A stretch of DNA of 64,000 bases from Ideonella dechloratans (GTDB lineage: Bacteria > Pseudomonadota > Gammaproteobacteria > Burkholderiales > Burkholderiaceae_C): positions 248,001 to 312,000 of the forward strand of contig NZ_CP088082.1 in NCBI RefSeq assembly GCF_021049305.1. Reading direction: 5' to 3'. The notes below the pieces were generated by a model that had not been told where the DNA came from, ran no database searches, and saw only the letters and a list, made by a program, of their open reading frames with translations. Of the stretch, positions 43,368 to 52,926 are shown in pieces; positions within the stretch are counted from its first letter, which is position 1, and the number at the start of each line of letters is the position of its first letter. Made by a program: the position numbers and the translations under genes.

Positions 43368-44480
43368 TCAGCCCAGGGCCGTGACCCGGTTTCGCCCGGC
43401 CTGCTTGGCCGCGTACATCGCGCTGTCGGCCCGCCGGATCAGCGCGTCCAGGGTGCCCGTGCCCGAGGTGGCCGTCGCCACGCCGATCGAGGCGGTAACC
43501 TCGATGCGCTGGCCGCCTTCGATGGCCGGCCGCAGGGCCTGCACCGCCTGTCGAAGCGCCTCGGCCAGCGGCAGCGCGCCGGCGGCGCCCGTGTCGGGCA
43601 GCAGCGCGGCGAACTCCTCGCCGCCGATGCGGCCCAGGAGGTCGCTGCGGCGCAGCCGGGCCCGCAGCAGTTCGGCCACGGCCCGCAGCACCTCGTCGCC
43701 GGCCGCATGGCCGTGGTGGTCGTTGATCGACTTGAAGTGGTCCAGGTCGATGAACAGCACGGCATAGTCCAGGCCGCTGCGCTGCATGGAGGCGGCGCAA
43801 GCCTCGCTCTGCACCCGGAAGGCCCGTGCGTTGAGCAGCCCGGTGAGGGGGTCGAGGCTGGCCAGGTGTTCCAGCTCGCGGCTGGCGGCCTGCATGCGGC
43901 GGTGGAAGGACAGGGCCCGGGCCACCAGCACATGCAGGGTGAGGGCCAGCGCCAGCAGGGCCGTGGAGCCGGTGGCCACGGCATGGGTCGAGTAGGGTGC
44001 ACCGCTGAGGCTGGCCAGGGTCCAGATGCAGACCAGGGACAGCGCGCTGATGGCCCAGCCCGCGCGCAGCCCCAGCATGATGAACACCCCGGGCAGGTTG
44101 ATGTAGTACCAGAGCAGGCGCAGCTCATCGTCCGGGACGAACACCATGGCCGAGGCGAATTCCAGCAGGCACAGCGCCTCGAAGATCCAGGCCAGCGTCT
44201 GGGTCCGCTGTGGGCAAAGGCGCAGCACCCACCACAGCAGCAGCGCCACCACCACGAAGGCTTCCATCACCCTCAGGTGGGTGGGGGCGATCACGTTATG
44301 GCCGCTGTGGCTGCCCAGCGCCAGCAGGGCATTCGCGCTGGCGCCGGCCAGCATCAGCGCCACCAGGAAGCGGAACTTGAATGCCAGCAGCTCGTCGCCC
44401 AGATGGGCCTGCCGGGCGCCGAAGATGAGCCGGGTCAGCAGGGGGCGGGGCTTCGGGGGCAGGCCCTCGGTCTCAGCCAT
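43368..44480 (-). CDS. Membrane diguanylate cyclase (GGDEF) with I-site
   Basis: 370 residues from ATG 44480 (MAETEGLPPKP). Six hydrophobic helices form an uncharacterised N-terminal membrane sensor, followed by a helical linker (ALSFHRRMQAASRELEHLASLDPLTGLLNARAF) and a GGDEF domain with active-site GGEEF and inhibitory-site RRSD five residues upstream. Both catalysis and product inhibition look possible. The output is c-di-GMP. The start is uncertain: no convincing ribosome site, and a GTG lies upstream. Confidence 0.88.
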   Translation of the reverse strand: MAETEGLPPKPRPLLTRLIFGARQAHLGDELLAFKFRFLVALMLAGASANALLALGSHSGHNVIAPTHLRVMEAFVVVALLLWWVLRLCPQRTQTLAWIFEALCLLEFASAMVFVPDDELRLLWYYINLPGVFIMLGLRAGWAISALSLVCIWTLASLSGAPYSTHAVATGSTALLALALTLHVLVARALSFHRRMQAASRELEHLASLDPLTGLLNARAFRVQSEACAASMQRSGLDYAVLFIDLDHFKSINDHHGHAAGDEVLRAVAELLRARLRRSDLLGRIGGEEFAALLPDTGAAGALPLAEALRQAVQALRPAIEGGQRIEVTASIGVATATSGTGTLDALIRRADSAMYAAKQAGRNRVTALG

Positions 44481-44529
44481 GCGGGAAGGGGAAGGCTTCA
44501 CGGCGACCAGTGTGCCCCCGGACCGGGGG

Positions 44530-45288
44530 TCAGCGCAGCAGGAACTTGCCGGCCATGAACAGACCCGTGGCGATGACGAAGGCGCGCACCCAGCTGGCAG
44601 GCAGGCGCCGGGTGAGCGCCGCCCCCAGGTAGCCACCCACGATGGCGGCCACCGCCATGCCCAGGGCCTCGGGCCAATGCACCTGGCCGGCCCAGGCGAA
44701 GGTGAGCACCGACACGCTGGACAGCACCAGCGAGTTGAGGTTCTTCAGCGCATTGGCCTCGCGCAGGTCACTCACCCCGGTGGCCTGGTACAGCGCCAGC
44801 AGCAGGATGCCCAGGCCGCCGTTGAAATAGCCCCCGTAAATGGACACCGCCGCCAGACCGACAGCCCTGCGCCAGGCTGCGCCCGGGCCGGGGGGCGCGT
44901 CGGCGCGCTGCTTGAGCCGGCGGATCAGCCAGGGGCCGGCTGCGAACACCGCCGTGGCGAACAGCAGCAGCCAGGGCACCACCGCGACAAAGAGGTGCGC
45001 CGGCGTCACCAGCAGCAGGCCGGCTCCGGCCAGGCCCCCCAGCGCGCAGATGCCGCTGTCCTTCCACAGCAGGCCTGCCGGCATGCGGGCCAGCTCGGCC
45101 CGGAAGCCCAGGGTGCTGCCCAGGTAGCCCGGGCTGACCGCCACCGTGCTGGTGGCGTTGGCCGCGATGGGGGGCAGACCGGCCTGGAACAGGGCTGGCA
45201 GGGTCAGGAAGCTGCCGCCGCCAGCCAGCGCATTGAGGGCGCCGGCCCCGAGGGCGGCGGACAGGAGCAGGAACCAGGTGTCAGACAT
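44530..45288 (-). CDS. TauE/SafE-family sulfite exporter-like permease
   Basis: 252 residues from ATG 45288, about eight helices. Characteristic GAGALNALAGGGSFLTLPALFQAGLPPIAANATSTVAV motif near the N-terminus and GYFNGGLGILLLAL in the second repeat. The family (TSUP, DUF81) exports sulfite, sulfoacetate or other organosulfur anions; the substrate here is open. It precedes the diguanylate cyclase on the same strand by 49 bp. Confidence 0.9.
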   Translation of the reverse strand: MSDTWFLLLSAALGAGALNALAGGGSFLTLPALFQAGLPPIAANATSTVAVSPGYLGSTLGFRAELARMPAGLLWKDSGICALGGLAGAGLLLVTPAHLFVAVVPWLLLFATAVFAAGPWLIRRLKQRADAPPGPGAAWRRAVGLAAVSIYGGYFNGGLGILLLALYQATGVSDLREANALKNLNSLVLSSVSVLTFAWAGQVHWPEALGMAVAAIVGGYLGAALTRRLPASWVRAFVIATGLFMAGKFLLR

Positions 45289-45463
45289 CGCGGCGCATGT
45301 TGCCAGGGCGCGCCATTGTGGGCCACCGGGGCAGATCCCGGTTCAAGGCCGGCGGCCGACGTCGGCATGCGGTCCCCTCCTACACGGCGACGGCCGGTTC
45401 GGCGATGGCCGGCGGGGCCGGGCTGGCAGAGACTGGAGGCTCATCAATTCAAGGAGACCCCCC

Positions 45464-45796
45464 ATGAACACGAACCGCCCCCTTCGTCTGTCCCTGGCCG
45501 CAGCCCTGGTGGCCACCGCCACCGCCATCACCGTGCTGCCGGGCTGCGCCGTCACCCGCGGGCAGTCCACCGTGGGCGAGTACATCGACGATGCCTCCGT
45601 CACCACCGCCGTGAAGGCGAAGTTCGTGGAGTCGAAGGCGGTCGATGCCGTGGCCATCAATGTGGAGACGCTCAATGGCACGGTGATGCTTTCCGGCTTT
45701 GCCAAGAGTCTGAACGAGAAGGCCGAGGCCGAGCGTCTGGCCTGGAGCGTCAAGGGCGTGAAGGCGGTGCGCAACGAGCTGGCCGTGCGACCGTGA
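45464..45796 (+). CDS. BON-domain lipoprotein (OsmY-like)
   Basis: 110 residues from ATG 45464 with AAGGAG at 45451. Signal sequence ending in lipobox LPGC, then one BON domain: DDASVTTAVKAKFVESKAVDAVAINVETLNGTVMLSGFAKS and AWSVKGVKAVRNELAV. BON proteins bind phospholipid or link envelope layers and are often stress induced. It is an isolated gene with a GC-rich hairpin eight bases after the stop. Confidence 0.88.
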   Translation: MNTNRPLRLSLAAALVATATAITVLPGCAVTRGQSTVGEYIDDASVTTAVKAKFVESKAVDAVAINVETLNGTVMLSGFAKSLNEKAEAERLAWSVKGVKAVRNELAVRP

Positions 45797-45804
45797 CCGG
45801 TCCG

Positions 45805-45824
45805 GCCGGAGGGTCCGCTCCGGC
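45805..45824 (+). terminator. GC-rich hairpin after the BON lipoprotein gene, possible terminator
   Basis: GCCGGAG-GGTCCG-CTCCGGC: 7-bp perfect stem with a six-base loop, eight bases after the stop. The following sequence GTTGCT has few T, so intrinsic termination would be weak. Confidence 0.4.
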
Positions 45825-45967
45825 GTTGCTAGCCGACCTCCGGCGGTGCTGTCTGTAGGAGAGGTCCGACACGCGCCGCCGAACTTCGGGAGTGCCGCCG
45901 ACGACCGCCCCGGCCGATAATTTCCCCAACGGTCGGCTCTGGCCGATCCGGTCCCTTCCCTCAGACC

Positions 45968-46393
45968 ATGACCGCGACTTCCTCCCTCTCCAACCTCTGT
46001 CAGTCCCAGCGGGCCTTGCGTTTCTTCCTGGTGGAAGACAGCGAGGTGATCCGCCAGAACCTGACAGCGACGCTGGAGGAGATGCTGGGCATGCAGGTGG
46101 TGGGCTGGGCCGCCAGCGAGACCGACGCGCTGGCCTGGCTGGGGCAGCCGCATGAAGGCTGCGATCTGATGATCATCGACATCTTCCTGGCCCACGGCAC
46201 GGGCCTGGAGGTGCTGCGCCGGGCCCGCGAGGCCGCCCCCGGCACCCGTCTGGTGGTGCTGAGCAACTACGCCACTCCCGAGATGCGCCGGCGCTGCCTG
46301 GCCCTGGGGGCCGATCGGGTGTTCGACAAGTCGGCCGAACTCGACGAGCTGATCGCCTACTGCGAGACACTGTCCGACACCGCACGTCCCTGA
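45968..46393 (+). CDS. Single-domain response regulator (CheY-like receiver)
   Basis: 141 residues consisting of one receiver domain: acidic pocket E23/D24 in FFLVEDSEVIR, phosphoacceptor D71 in LMIIDIFLAHGTG, conserved Thr/Ser position in VVLSNYA and lysine K121 in VFDKSAE. There is no output domain. It is followed 28 bp downstream by a CHASE3 histidine kinase on the same strand, so it may act as a phosphate shuttle or sink for it, with the LuxR-type regulator at 48990 as the DNA-binding output. The weak DNA-independent receiver resembles those controlling kinase crosstalk; its partner is not proven. Confidence 0.88.
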   Translation: MTATSSLSNLCQSQRALRFFLVEDSEVIRQNLTATLEEMLGMQVVGWAASETDALAWLGQPHEGCDLMIIDIFLAHGTGLEVLRRAREAAPGTRLVVLSNYATPEMRRRCLALGADRVFDKSAELDELIAYCETLSDTARP

Positions 46394-46421
46394 CGACCGT
46401 CCACCTTCGCCGGAGCCCACC

Positions 46422-47888
46422 TTGAAAGACACCTTGCAGCAGTGGGGCTGGCGCATGAGACGCAGCGTCATCGTCCTGCCGATCGTGCTGCTGGTGGCCG
46501 TCGCCATGCTCGGCTTCAACGAACTGTCCTACCGCCAGGCGCGGACTCAGATGGACGATCTGGTGCTGTCCGGCCGGATCCGCCAGGAGTTGCTGTCGCT
46601 GCTGCAGCGGCTCACCGATGCGGAATCCGGCCAGCGGGGTTTCGTGCTGACGGGCCGTCCCGAGTACCTGGAGCCCTATCGCAATGCCAGCGTGGACGTG
46701 CGGGCCTCCCTCCAGGCCCTGCAGGGCCTCTATCTGGAGGACACCGACGAGGCGGGCCGCCAGCGCCTGAGCGGCCTGCGCGAGAACGTGGAGGGCAAGC
46801 TCAGCGAGATGGCGCTGGTGGTGTCCAAGGTGCAGGCGGGCCAGACCGAGGCCGTCACCGGCCTGGTGGATCTGGGCGTGGGCCTGGACAAGATGACCGC
46901 CATCCGCAGCATGGTCTCGGCGATGGCCGGCGAGCAGGCGGCCCGCATCGCCCGCAGCCGGGAAGGGGTGTTCAACACTTTGATGATCAACCGCGTCGGC
47001 GTGGCCGCCCTGACGGTGCTCAGCGTGCTGGTGCTGGTGAAGTTCCTGCGGCAGGAACGCGCACTTCAATGGGAACGGCAGCGACAGGCCCAGCGCCTGC
47101 TGGACGAGCGCAATCAGCTGGAACGGGAGGTGAACCGTCGCACCGCCGAACTGACGGAGCTGGCCCGCCACCTGCAGACCGCCCGCGAGGACGAGCGGGC
47201 CCGCTTGGCGCGGGAACTGCACGACGAGCTGGGCGCCCTGCTGACGGCGGCCAAGCTGGACGTTGCCCGTCTCAAGCCCAAGCTGGGCGGTGCACCCGAT
47301 GCCCTGGAGCGCCTGGGGCACCTGACGGCCACGCTCAACAGCGGCATCGCGCTCAAGCGCCGCATCATCGAGGATCTGCGCCCGTCCACCCTGAGCAATC
47401 TGGGGCTGCTGCCAGCCCTGGAAGTGCTGTGCGACGAGTTCTCCAAACGGGCCGGTCTGCCGGTGCATTGCACGCTGGCGCCGGTGAAGCTGGTGCCCAG
47501 CGCCGAGCTCACCGTGTTTCGCATGGTGCAGGAGGCTCTGACCAACACCGCCAAGTACGCCCATGCGAAGAACGTGTGGGTGCGTCTGGAGCTGGTGGGG
47601 CAGGAGGCCTGCGTGGAGGTGCGCGACGATGGCCGGGGTTTCCAGGCCGACGGCCCGCGCGCGGGCCATCACGGCCTGCTGGGCATGCACTACCGGGTGG
47701 AATCCGAACAAGGGCGCCTGGAGGTGCTGTCCCATCCGGGGCAGGGCACCACGCTGCGGGCCCGCCTGCCGATGCGGGAGGCTGCCGTGGCGCCGGCCGT
47801 GGACCCGATCCCGACGGCGGGGGAGCCTGCGGCGCCAGCACCTGATGCGCCGGCCGCGACCGGCAGCCATCCTTCCACCGAGGGATAG
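46422..47888 (+). CDS. CHASE3 sensor histidine kinase (HisKA_3, NarX/DegS class)
   Basis: 488 residues from TTG 46422 with GGAG suitably upstream (ATG 46455 is an alternative). TM1 at about 14-33, CHASE3 sensor with the characteristic DAESGQRGFVLTG (66-78), TM2 at about 192-208, coiled coil, then the HisKA_3 box ERARLARELHDELGALL with H267 and a HATPase with N box VQEALTNTAKYAHA and DDGRGF. Kinases of this class pair with NarL/LuxR-type regulators; the nearest is at 48990 on the opposite strand. The C-terminal 50 residues are a low-complexity Ala/Pro tail. Confidence 0.92.
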   Translation: MKDTLQQWGWRMRRSVIVLPIVLLVAVAMLGFNELSYRQARTQMDDLVLSGRIRQELLSLLQRLTDAESGQRGFVLTGRPEYLEPYRNASVDVRASLQALQGLYLEDTDEAGRQRLSGLRENVEGKLSEMALVVSKVQAGQTEAVTGLVDLGVGLDKMTAIRSMVSAMAGEQAARIARSREGVFNTLMINRVGVAALTVLSVLVLVKFLRQERALQWERQRQAQRLLDERNQLEREVNRRTAELTELARHLQTAREDERARLARELHDELGALLTAAKLDVARLKPKLGGAPDALERLGHLTATLNSGIALKRRIIEDLRPSTLSNLGLLPALEVLCDEFSKRAGLPVHCTLAPVKLVPSAELTVFRMVQEALTNTAKYAHAKNVWVRLELVGQEACVEVRDDGRGFQADGPRAGHHGLLGMHYRVESEQGRLEVLSHPGQGTTLRARLPMREAAVAPAVDPIPTAGEPAAPAPDAPAATGSHPSTEG

Positions 47889-48070
47889 GCGCAGCTCGGG
47901 CCACCTTCCTGGCCTGGCTCTTGCTGAAGTGCTTCGGAGGTCGCAGCCGGACTGGGCTGCGGCGCGTGAACCAATTGCGCTGAAGGGAGTCCCATCCGAG
48001 GCGTGGGTGACCGGTCCGGGCGAACCGAACCGGTCCCGGGGGCGTGAGCACCGCAATCACAGGGGGAACC

Positions 48071-48238
48071 ATGATGGATGACGACAAGGATGCCTGGCTG
48101 GACGAGGTGAAACAGTGGGTGTTCGGCAATCAGCTGCCGGCACACATGCGTTCTGCGCCCGCGCAGGACGCTGTCCCCGTGCCCGTGGTTGCACCGGCGG
48201 TGCCCGAGCGGGGCGAAGCCGCGGTCCGCAGCGCCTGA
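48071..48238 (+). CDS. Small hypothetical protein (55 aa)
   Basis: ATG 48071 (or 48074) follows GGGGGAA. The product begins MMDDDKDAWLDEVKQWVFGNQLPAHM and ends in a Pro/Val/Ala-rich tail. The acidic helix at the N-terminus looks like a real sequence, but no family is recognised. It lies between the CHASE3 kinase and two further small genes. It could be part of the regulon or operon of the kinase. Confidence 0.45.
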   Translation: MMDDDKDAWLDEVKQWVFGNQLPAHMRSAPAQDAVPVPVVAPAVPERGEAAVRSA

Positions 48239-48363
48239 GGCGGTAGCGTCACAGGGCTGGGCTGGGTGCTTCCGGCTTGAAAGCCTTTGTGTCCGGCCTG
48301 TCAGTCCAGTCCGACACGCCGACGCGCCGCGGACCGATGGCCGGCTGACGGTGAGCCTCCTAA

Positions 48364-48394
48364 ATTGGTGCCATGCCCCCTGTGTGGCACCGAT
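48364..48394. promoter_or_regulatory. Long inverted repeat ATYGGTGCCA-N11-TGGCACCRAT
   Basis: Arms at 48364-48373 and 48385-48394 match at 9 of 10 positions (7 consecutive perfect, GGTGCCA/TGGCACC). It stands directly upstream of the ribosome site of the small secreted-protein gene at 48412. It could be an operator near the transcription start or a leader hairpin occluding the ribosome site. Confidence 0.5.
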
Positions 48395-48411
48395 CAAGAA
48401 AGGAGCACCCC

Positions 48412-48711
48412 ATGTCCAACCCGAGGCTTGTTTGGGCCACCTGCGAGCTGTCTGTTCTGGCCCTGGCCCTGGGGGCAGCGGTGATGAGCTTTTCCCGGCC
48501 CGCGCCCGCCACGCCGCCCCTGCAGCAGGTACGTGTGCCCATGATGCGAGCGCCGGGCCCGATGCCGTTGCAGCCGACCGAAGGACCGCTGGAGCTGCGC
48601 ACCCTGGTGCTGCACCCGGACGTCGAGGAGAGCTTCCCCGCCCGCGGCTGCGAGGCACAGGGCCTGCCCAACGACGAGAACGATTGCGATGTGCCGCCGC
48701 TGATGACCTGA
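48412..48711 (+). CDS. Small exported hypothetical protein (99 aa)
   Basis: ATG 48412 with AAAGGAG at the right distance. A hydrophobic segment at about 9-27 is an export signal or anchor, followed by a Pro/Met-rich linker (RVPMMRAPGPMP) and an acidic C-terminus with two cysteines (GCEAQGLPNDENDC). Not recognised. A long inverted repeat precedes it and a membrane peptide gene follows 40 bp downstream. Confidence 0.65.
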   Translation: MSNPRLVWATCELSVLALALGAAVMSFSRPAPATPPLQQVRVPMMRAPGPMPLQPTEGPLELRTLVLHPDVEESFPARGCEAQGLPNDENDCDVPPLMT

Positions 48712-48751
48712 GGCGGCGACATCCGCTCCCCTGATTCCGCAAGGAGGCTCC

Positions 48752-48961
48752 ATGACACAGACACCGCAAAGAACCCGGTCCTGGGCATGGCTGGGGGTGC
48801 TGGCCTTCTATCTGGGCGTCTGCGGGCTGGCCGTGGCCTTGGCCGGCTTCCAGCCTCGAACCGCCGGGGCCATCGAGGAGCATGCCCAGCAGATCGCCCA
48901 GGCGGCCGAGCCGCCCTGGGAGACGACGCTGCCGGAGCCGCCCACTCCCGCCGCACATTGA
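48752..48961 (+). CDS. Small single-pass membrane protein (69 aa)
   Basis: ATG 48752 with a strong AAGGAGG site. One hydrophobic helix (WLGVLAFYLGVCGLAVALAGF, about 13-33) and a Pro/Glu-rich tail. Likely cotranscribed with the preceding small exported-protein gene and converging on the LuxR-type regulator gene. No family recognised. Confidence 0.6.
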   Translation: MTQTPQRTRSWAWLGVLAFYLGVCGLAVALAGFQPRTAGAIEEHAQQIAQAAEPPWETTLPEPPTPAAH

Positions 48962-48989
48962 GTGCGGGTGGTTGTGCGGGCGCTGACGC

Positions 48990-49622
48990 TCACTGGATGA
49001 GGCCGTTCTTCATCGCGTAGTAGGTGAGGTCGCTGTTGGAGGAGAGCTTGAGCTTCTCCATCACCCGGGTGCGGTAGGTGCTCACCGTCTTGACGCTCAG
49101 GGCCATGCTGTCGGCCATCGCGCTGATGGTTTCGCCCTTGGCCAGGCGCAGAAAGACCTGGAACTCCCGCTCGGAGAGCTGCTCATGGGGCGGGCGATCC
49201 CCGGCGCCGTTGAGGTTGTCGGCCAGCAGCTCGGCCACCGCCGGGGTGATGTAGCGCCGCCCCAGGTGCACCGTGCGGATCGCCTTGGCAATCTCCTCCG
49301 GGTCGCATTCCTTGTTCAGGTAGCCGGCCGCGCCCTGGCGCAGCAGGGTGGTGGCGTAGTGGGTTTCCGGAAAGCCGCTGAGGATCAGCACCGGCAACTC
49401 CGGCGCGCGGGCCTTGATGGCGGCCAGTGCGTCCACCCCGCTCTGGTCGGGCATGGACAGGTCCATCAGCATCACGTCCACCTCACCCTGGCGCACCAGG
49501 TCCAGGGCCTCGCGGCCGTTGGCGGCTTCACCCGTCACCCGCAGGTCCACTTCCTCGGACAGGAACTGGCGCAGGCCGGTGCGGACAATGGCGTGGTCAT
49601 CGACGATGGCGACTCGGATCAT
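48990..49622 (-). CDS. NarL/FixJ-family response regulator (receiver + LuxR HTH)
   Basis: 210 residues from ATG 49622. Receiver domain with D8/D9 pocket, phosphoacceptor D54 in LMDLSMPDQSG and lysine in GYLNKECDPEE; LuxR-type helix-turn-helix LSEREFQVFLRLAKGETISAMADSMALSVKTVSTYRTRVMEKL. It resembles UvrY/NarL regulators, the class that partners HisKA_3 kinases such as the CHASE3 kinase at 46422. Transcribed toward it, with three small genes between. Confidence 0.93.
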   Translation of the reverse strand: MIRVAIVDDHAIVRTGLRQFLSEEVDLRVTGEAANGREALDLVRQGEVDVMLMDLSMPDQSGVDALAAIKARAPELPVLILSGFPETHYATTLLRQGAAGYLNKECDPEEIAKAIRTVHLGRRYITPAVAELLADNLNGAGDRPPHEQLSEREFQVFLRLAKGETISAMADSMALSVKTVSTYRTRVMEKLKLSSNSDLTYYAMKNGLIQ

Positions 49623-49693
49623 GGTCTTCTCCTCGACGGCATTGTCGGCGCGGGTGGCCGGCCCGTCTGTCGGCCCAATCCTACGACCTTGGC

Positions 49694-50947
<1,254 letters not shown>

Positions 50948-50989
50948 GGCGGTGGTTGCGGGCCAGGCCCGGGAAAGGTGATGGGCTGC

Positions 50990-51020
50990 ACCTTAACCTT
51001 GAAGTCAAGTTCAATGTCAA
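50990..51020 (-). promoter_or_regulatory. MerR-type promoter with 19-bp spacer for the OYE gene
   Basis: On the minus strand: -35 TTGACA (plus-strand 51020-51015), 19-bp spacer, -10 TAAGGT (50995-50990). The spacer contains the dyad CTTGA-CT-TCAAG (50998-51009). An over-long spacer holding a dyad is the standard design of promoters activated by MerR proteins through DNA distortion. The divergent MerR-family gene at 51061 is the obvious regulator. Confidence 0.75.
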
Positions 51021-51060
51021 ACTGCAGGGACATGCGCACGACGGCACGCACGGAGCACCC

Positions 51061-51525
51061 ATGAACATCGGCGAACTGGCCCGGCGCACCGGTCTGGCGA
51101 CCTCGCGCATACGCTTCTACGAACGCGTCGGCCTGCTCAAGCAGGTCGAGCGCCAGGCCAACGGCTACCGCAGCTACCCGGAGGATGCCGTGCTGGTGCT
51201 GCAGTTGATCACCGCGGCGCAGCGCGCCGGCTTCAGCCTGGACGAGTTGCGCGCCGTGCTGCCGGACGGGCAGTTGAACTGGGCCCACGAAACCCTGCTG
51301 GACACCCTGCGCCGCAAGGTGGCGGACATCGAGGCCCTGCAGGCCCAGCTGGTGCAGAGCAAGGCTCATCTGCTGGCGCTGGTGGCGCAGATCGAGACCA
51401 AGCCCGAGGGCATGGATTGCGCCAGCAATGCCCGCCGGCTGATGGCGGACATGACACCGGTGCCGGCCCGGCCCCGAGCCGCGACCGTCGTGAGTCACCG
51501 CAAGCGCAAGCCTGCATCCGCTTGA
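51061..51525 (+). CDS. MerR-family transcriptional regulator
   Basis: 154 residues from ATG 51061. N-terminal MerR helix-turn-helix (NIGELARRTGLATSRIRFYERVGLLKQVERQANGYRSYPEDAV), then the dimerisation coiled coil (TLLDTLRRKVADIEALQAQLVQSKAHLLALVAQIE). A single cysteine (MDCASNA) lies after the coil, without the Cys pairs of metal sensors such as MerR/CueR or the four-Cys cluster of SoxR. The effector is therefore probably organic or electrophilic, consistent with the OYE target. The start is further upstream in an open frame, but the conserved N-terminus begins at this ATG. Confidence 0.9.
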   Translation: MNIGELARRTGLATSRIRFYERVGLLKQVERQANGYRSYPEDAVLVLQLITAAQRAGFSLDELRAVLPDGQLNWAHETLLDTLRRKVADIEALQAQLVQSKAHLLALVAQIETKPEGMDCASNARRLMADMTPVPARPRAATVVSHRKRKPASA

Positions 51526-51597
51526 AGATGTCGGCGCAGCCCTCCAGGCCGTGCAGTCGCCGGTGAGAGATGTGCCCTGTGGTGAGCCGCGGGACGC

Positions 51598-52191
51598 TCA
51601 GACCCCGGGCATGGGCAGGAAATCCGGCAAGGCCTTGACCCGCTGGATCCAGGCCCGGATCTGCGGCCAGGGTTCCAGGTCGACCCCACCCTCAGGCGCC
51701 AGCGCCACATAGGGGAAGACCGCGCAATCGGCGATGGTGGGCTGCGCGGCGGCCAGCCAGGCGTGCTGGCTCAGATGGGCTTCCAGCAGCGGCAGGATGC
51801 GCGCACTGCGGCGCAGGGTGTCGGCCTTGTCGATCGCATAGCCGAACTTGTCGACCAGGCGGGCGGAGGCCGGACCGTTCTGCACCTCGTTGGCGGCGGT
51901 CGAGAGCCACTGCACCACGGCCGCCAGGCCGGCCGCATCCCGCGGCAGCCACTGCGGCGCGGCGTACTTCTGCGCCAGATAGACCAGGATGGCCTGGGAG
52001 TCCCGCAGCACCACCTCGCCGTCCACCAGGATGGGCAGCTCGCCCCAGGGATTCAGGTCGATCAGCGGCGAGCGCTTGTGCTCACCGGCCAGAAAGTCCA
52101 CCGGCACGATCTCCAGCGGCACATGGGCCAGGGCGGCGAACAGGCGAACCTTGTAGCAGTTGCCGGACAGGACGAGGTCATAGAGCTTCAT
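51598..52191 (-). CDS. Glutathione S-transferase family protein
   Basis: 197 residues. Thioredoxin-fold N-terminal domain with MKLYDLVLSGNCYKVRLFAAL (Ser/Cys at the active-site turn), NPWGELPILVDGEVVLRDSQAILVYLAQKYA (glutathione-binding cis-Pro and ES/DS motif), then the alpha-helical domain with the N-capping ADCAVFPYV. Likely detoxification. It follows the PNPOx-like gene on the same strand by about 59 bp; both are divergent from a LysR gene, which probably regulates them. Confidence 0.93.
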   Translation of the reverse strand: MKLYDLVLSGNCYKVRLFAALAHVPLEIVPVDFLAGEHKRSPLIDLNPWGELPILVDGEVVLRDSQAILVYLAQKYAAPQWLPRDAAGLAAVVQWLSTAANEVQNGPASARLVDKFGYAIDKADTLRRSARILPLLEAHLSQHAWLAAAQPTIADCAVFPYVALAPEGGVDLEPWPQIRAWIQRVKALPDFLPMPGV

Positions 52192-52250
52192 GCATGTCTC
52201 CTGATGCAGTGGGGGTGGAAAAAGGGGCGAAAGAGGGGACGTGAGGGGGC

Positions 52251-52844
52251 TCACAGGTCGGCGGGCAGGGCCAGGCCGTGGGCCAGCAGCTCCGCCTCGC
52301 TCCAGCGGCGGGTGATGTGCTGGCTGCAGTTCCAGTCGAAGGCCGCGACCTGCATCACCATCACCCGCTCTGCGCCGGGCGCGCGCGCCAGCGGCTGCAG
52401 CCCGGGCAGCAGGGCGATCGGCACATCGGCGGGCAGCTCGCCTGCGCTCACCGCGGGCGCCTCGAGCACCCGCATGCGGCCCAGGATCTTGAGCCGTCGG
52501 CGCGCGGCCGTGTCCAGCAGCAGCAGCGCGGCGCGGTCGTTGTCCTGCAGATTGCCCACGCTGACGAACTGGCGGTTGCCGCCCAGGTCCGCGAAGGCGA
52601 GCGTGGTTTCGTCCAGCACGCACAGAAAGCCCGGCGGGCCGCCGCGGTGCTGCACATGGGGCCAGCCCTGTGCATTGACGGTGGCGAGGAAGGCGGTGTC
52701 GCGTGCGGCGATGAAGCTGGCCTCGCGCAGGCCCAGCCGGGGGCTGGGGTCGCCGGCGCCGGGCGAGAGTTCCTCGCCGTGGCGGCGGCGCTGCTCGGCG
52801 CGCACGGTGGCGGTGTAGGTCAGGTTGGCGAAATGGCGTGACAT
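52251..52844 (-). CDS. Pyridoxamine 5'-phosphate oxidase-family flavoprotein
   Basis: 197 residues from ATG 52844. FMN-binding split barrel: FIAARDTAFLATVNAQGWPHVQHRGGPPGFL, LAFADLGGNRQFVSVGNLQDNDRAALLLLD and RLKILGRMRVLE. The C-terminal VMVMQVAAFDWNCSQHITRRW is shared with a subgroup of PNPOx-like proteins found with GSTs. Despite the family name these are usually not PNP oxidases; they may be flavin or heme-linked reductases. First gene of a probable two-gene operon with the GST, divergent from LysR. Confidence 0.88.
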   Translation of the reverse strand: MSRHFANLTYTATVRAEQRRRHGEELSPGAGDPSPRLGLREASFIAARDTAFLATVNAQGWPHVQHRGGPPGFLCVLDETTLAFADLGGNRQFVSVGNLQDNDRAALLLLDTAARRRLKILGRMRVLEAPAVSAGELPADVPIALLPGLQPLARAPGAERVMVMQVAAFDWNCSQHITRRWSEAELLAHGLALPADL

Positions 52845-52926
52845 GGGCCCATGCTGACCCGGGGGCGCCGAGAAATGAAGAACCCAGGACGCACTGGATT
52901 GATGCGATTGCCGGTTTAATCCGGGC

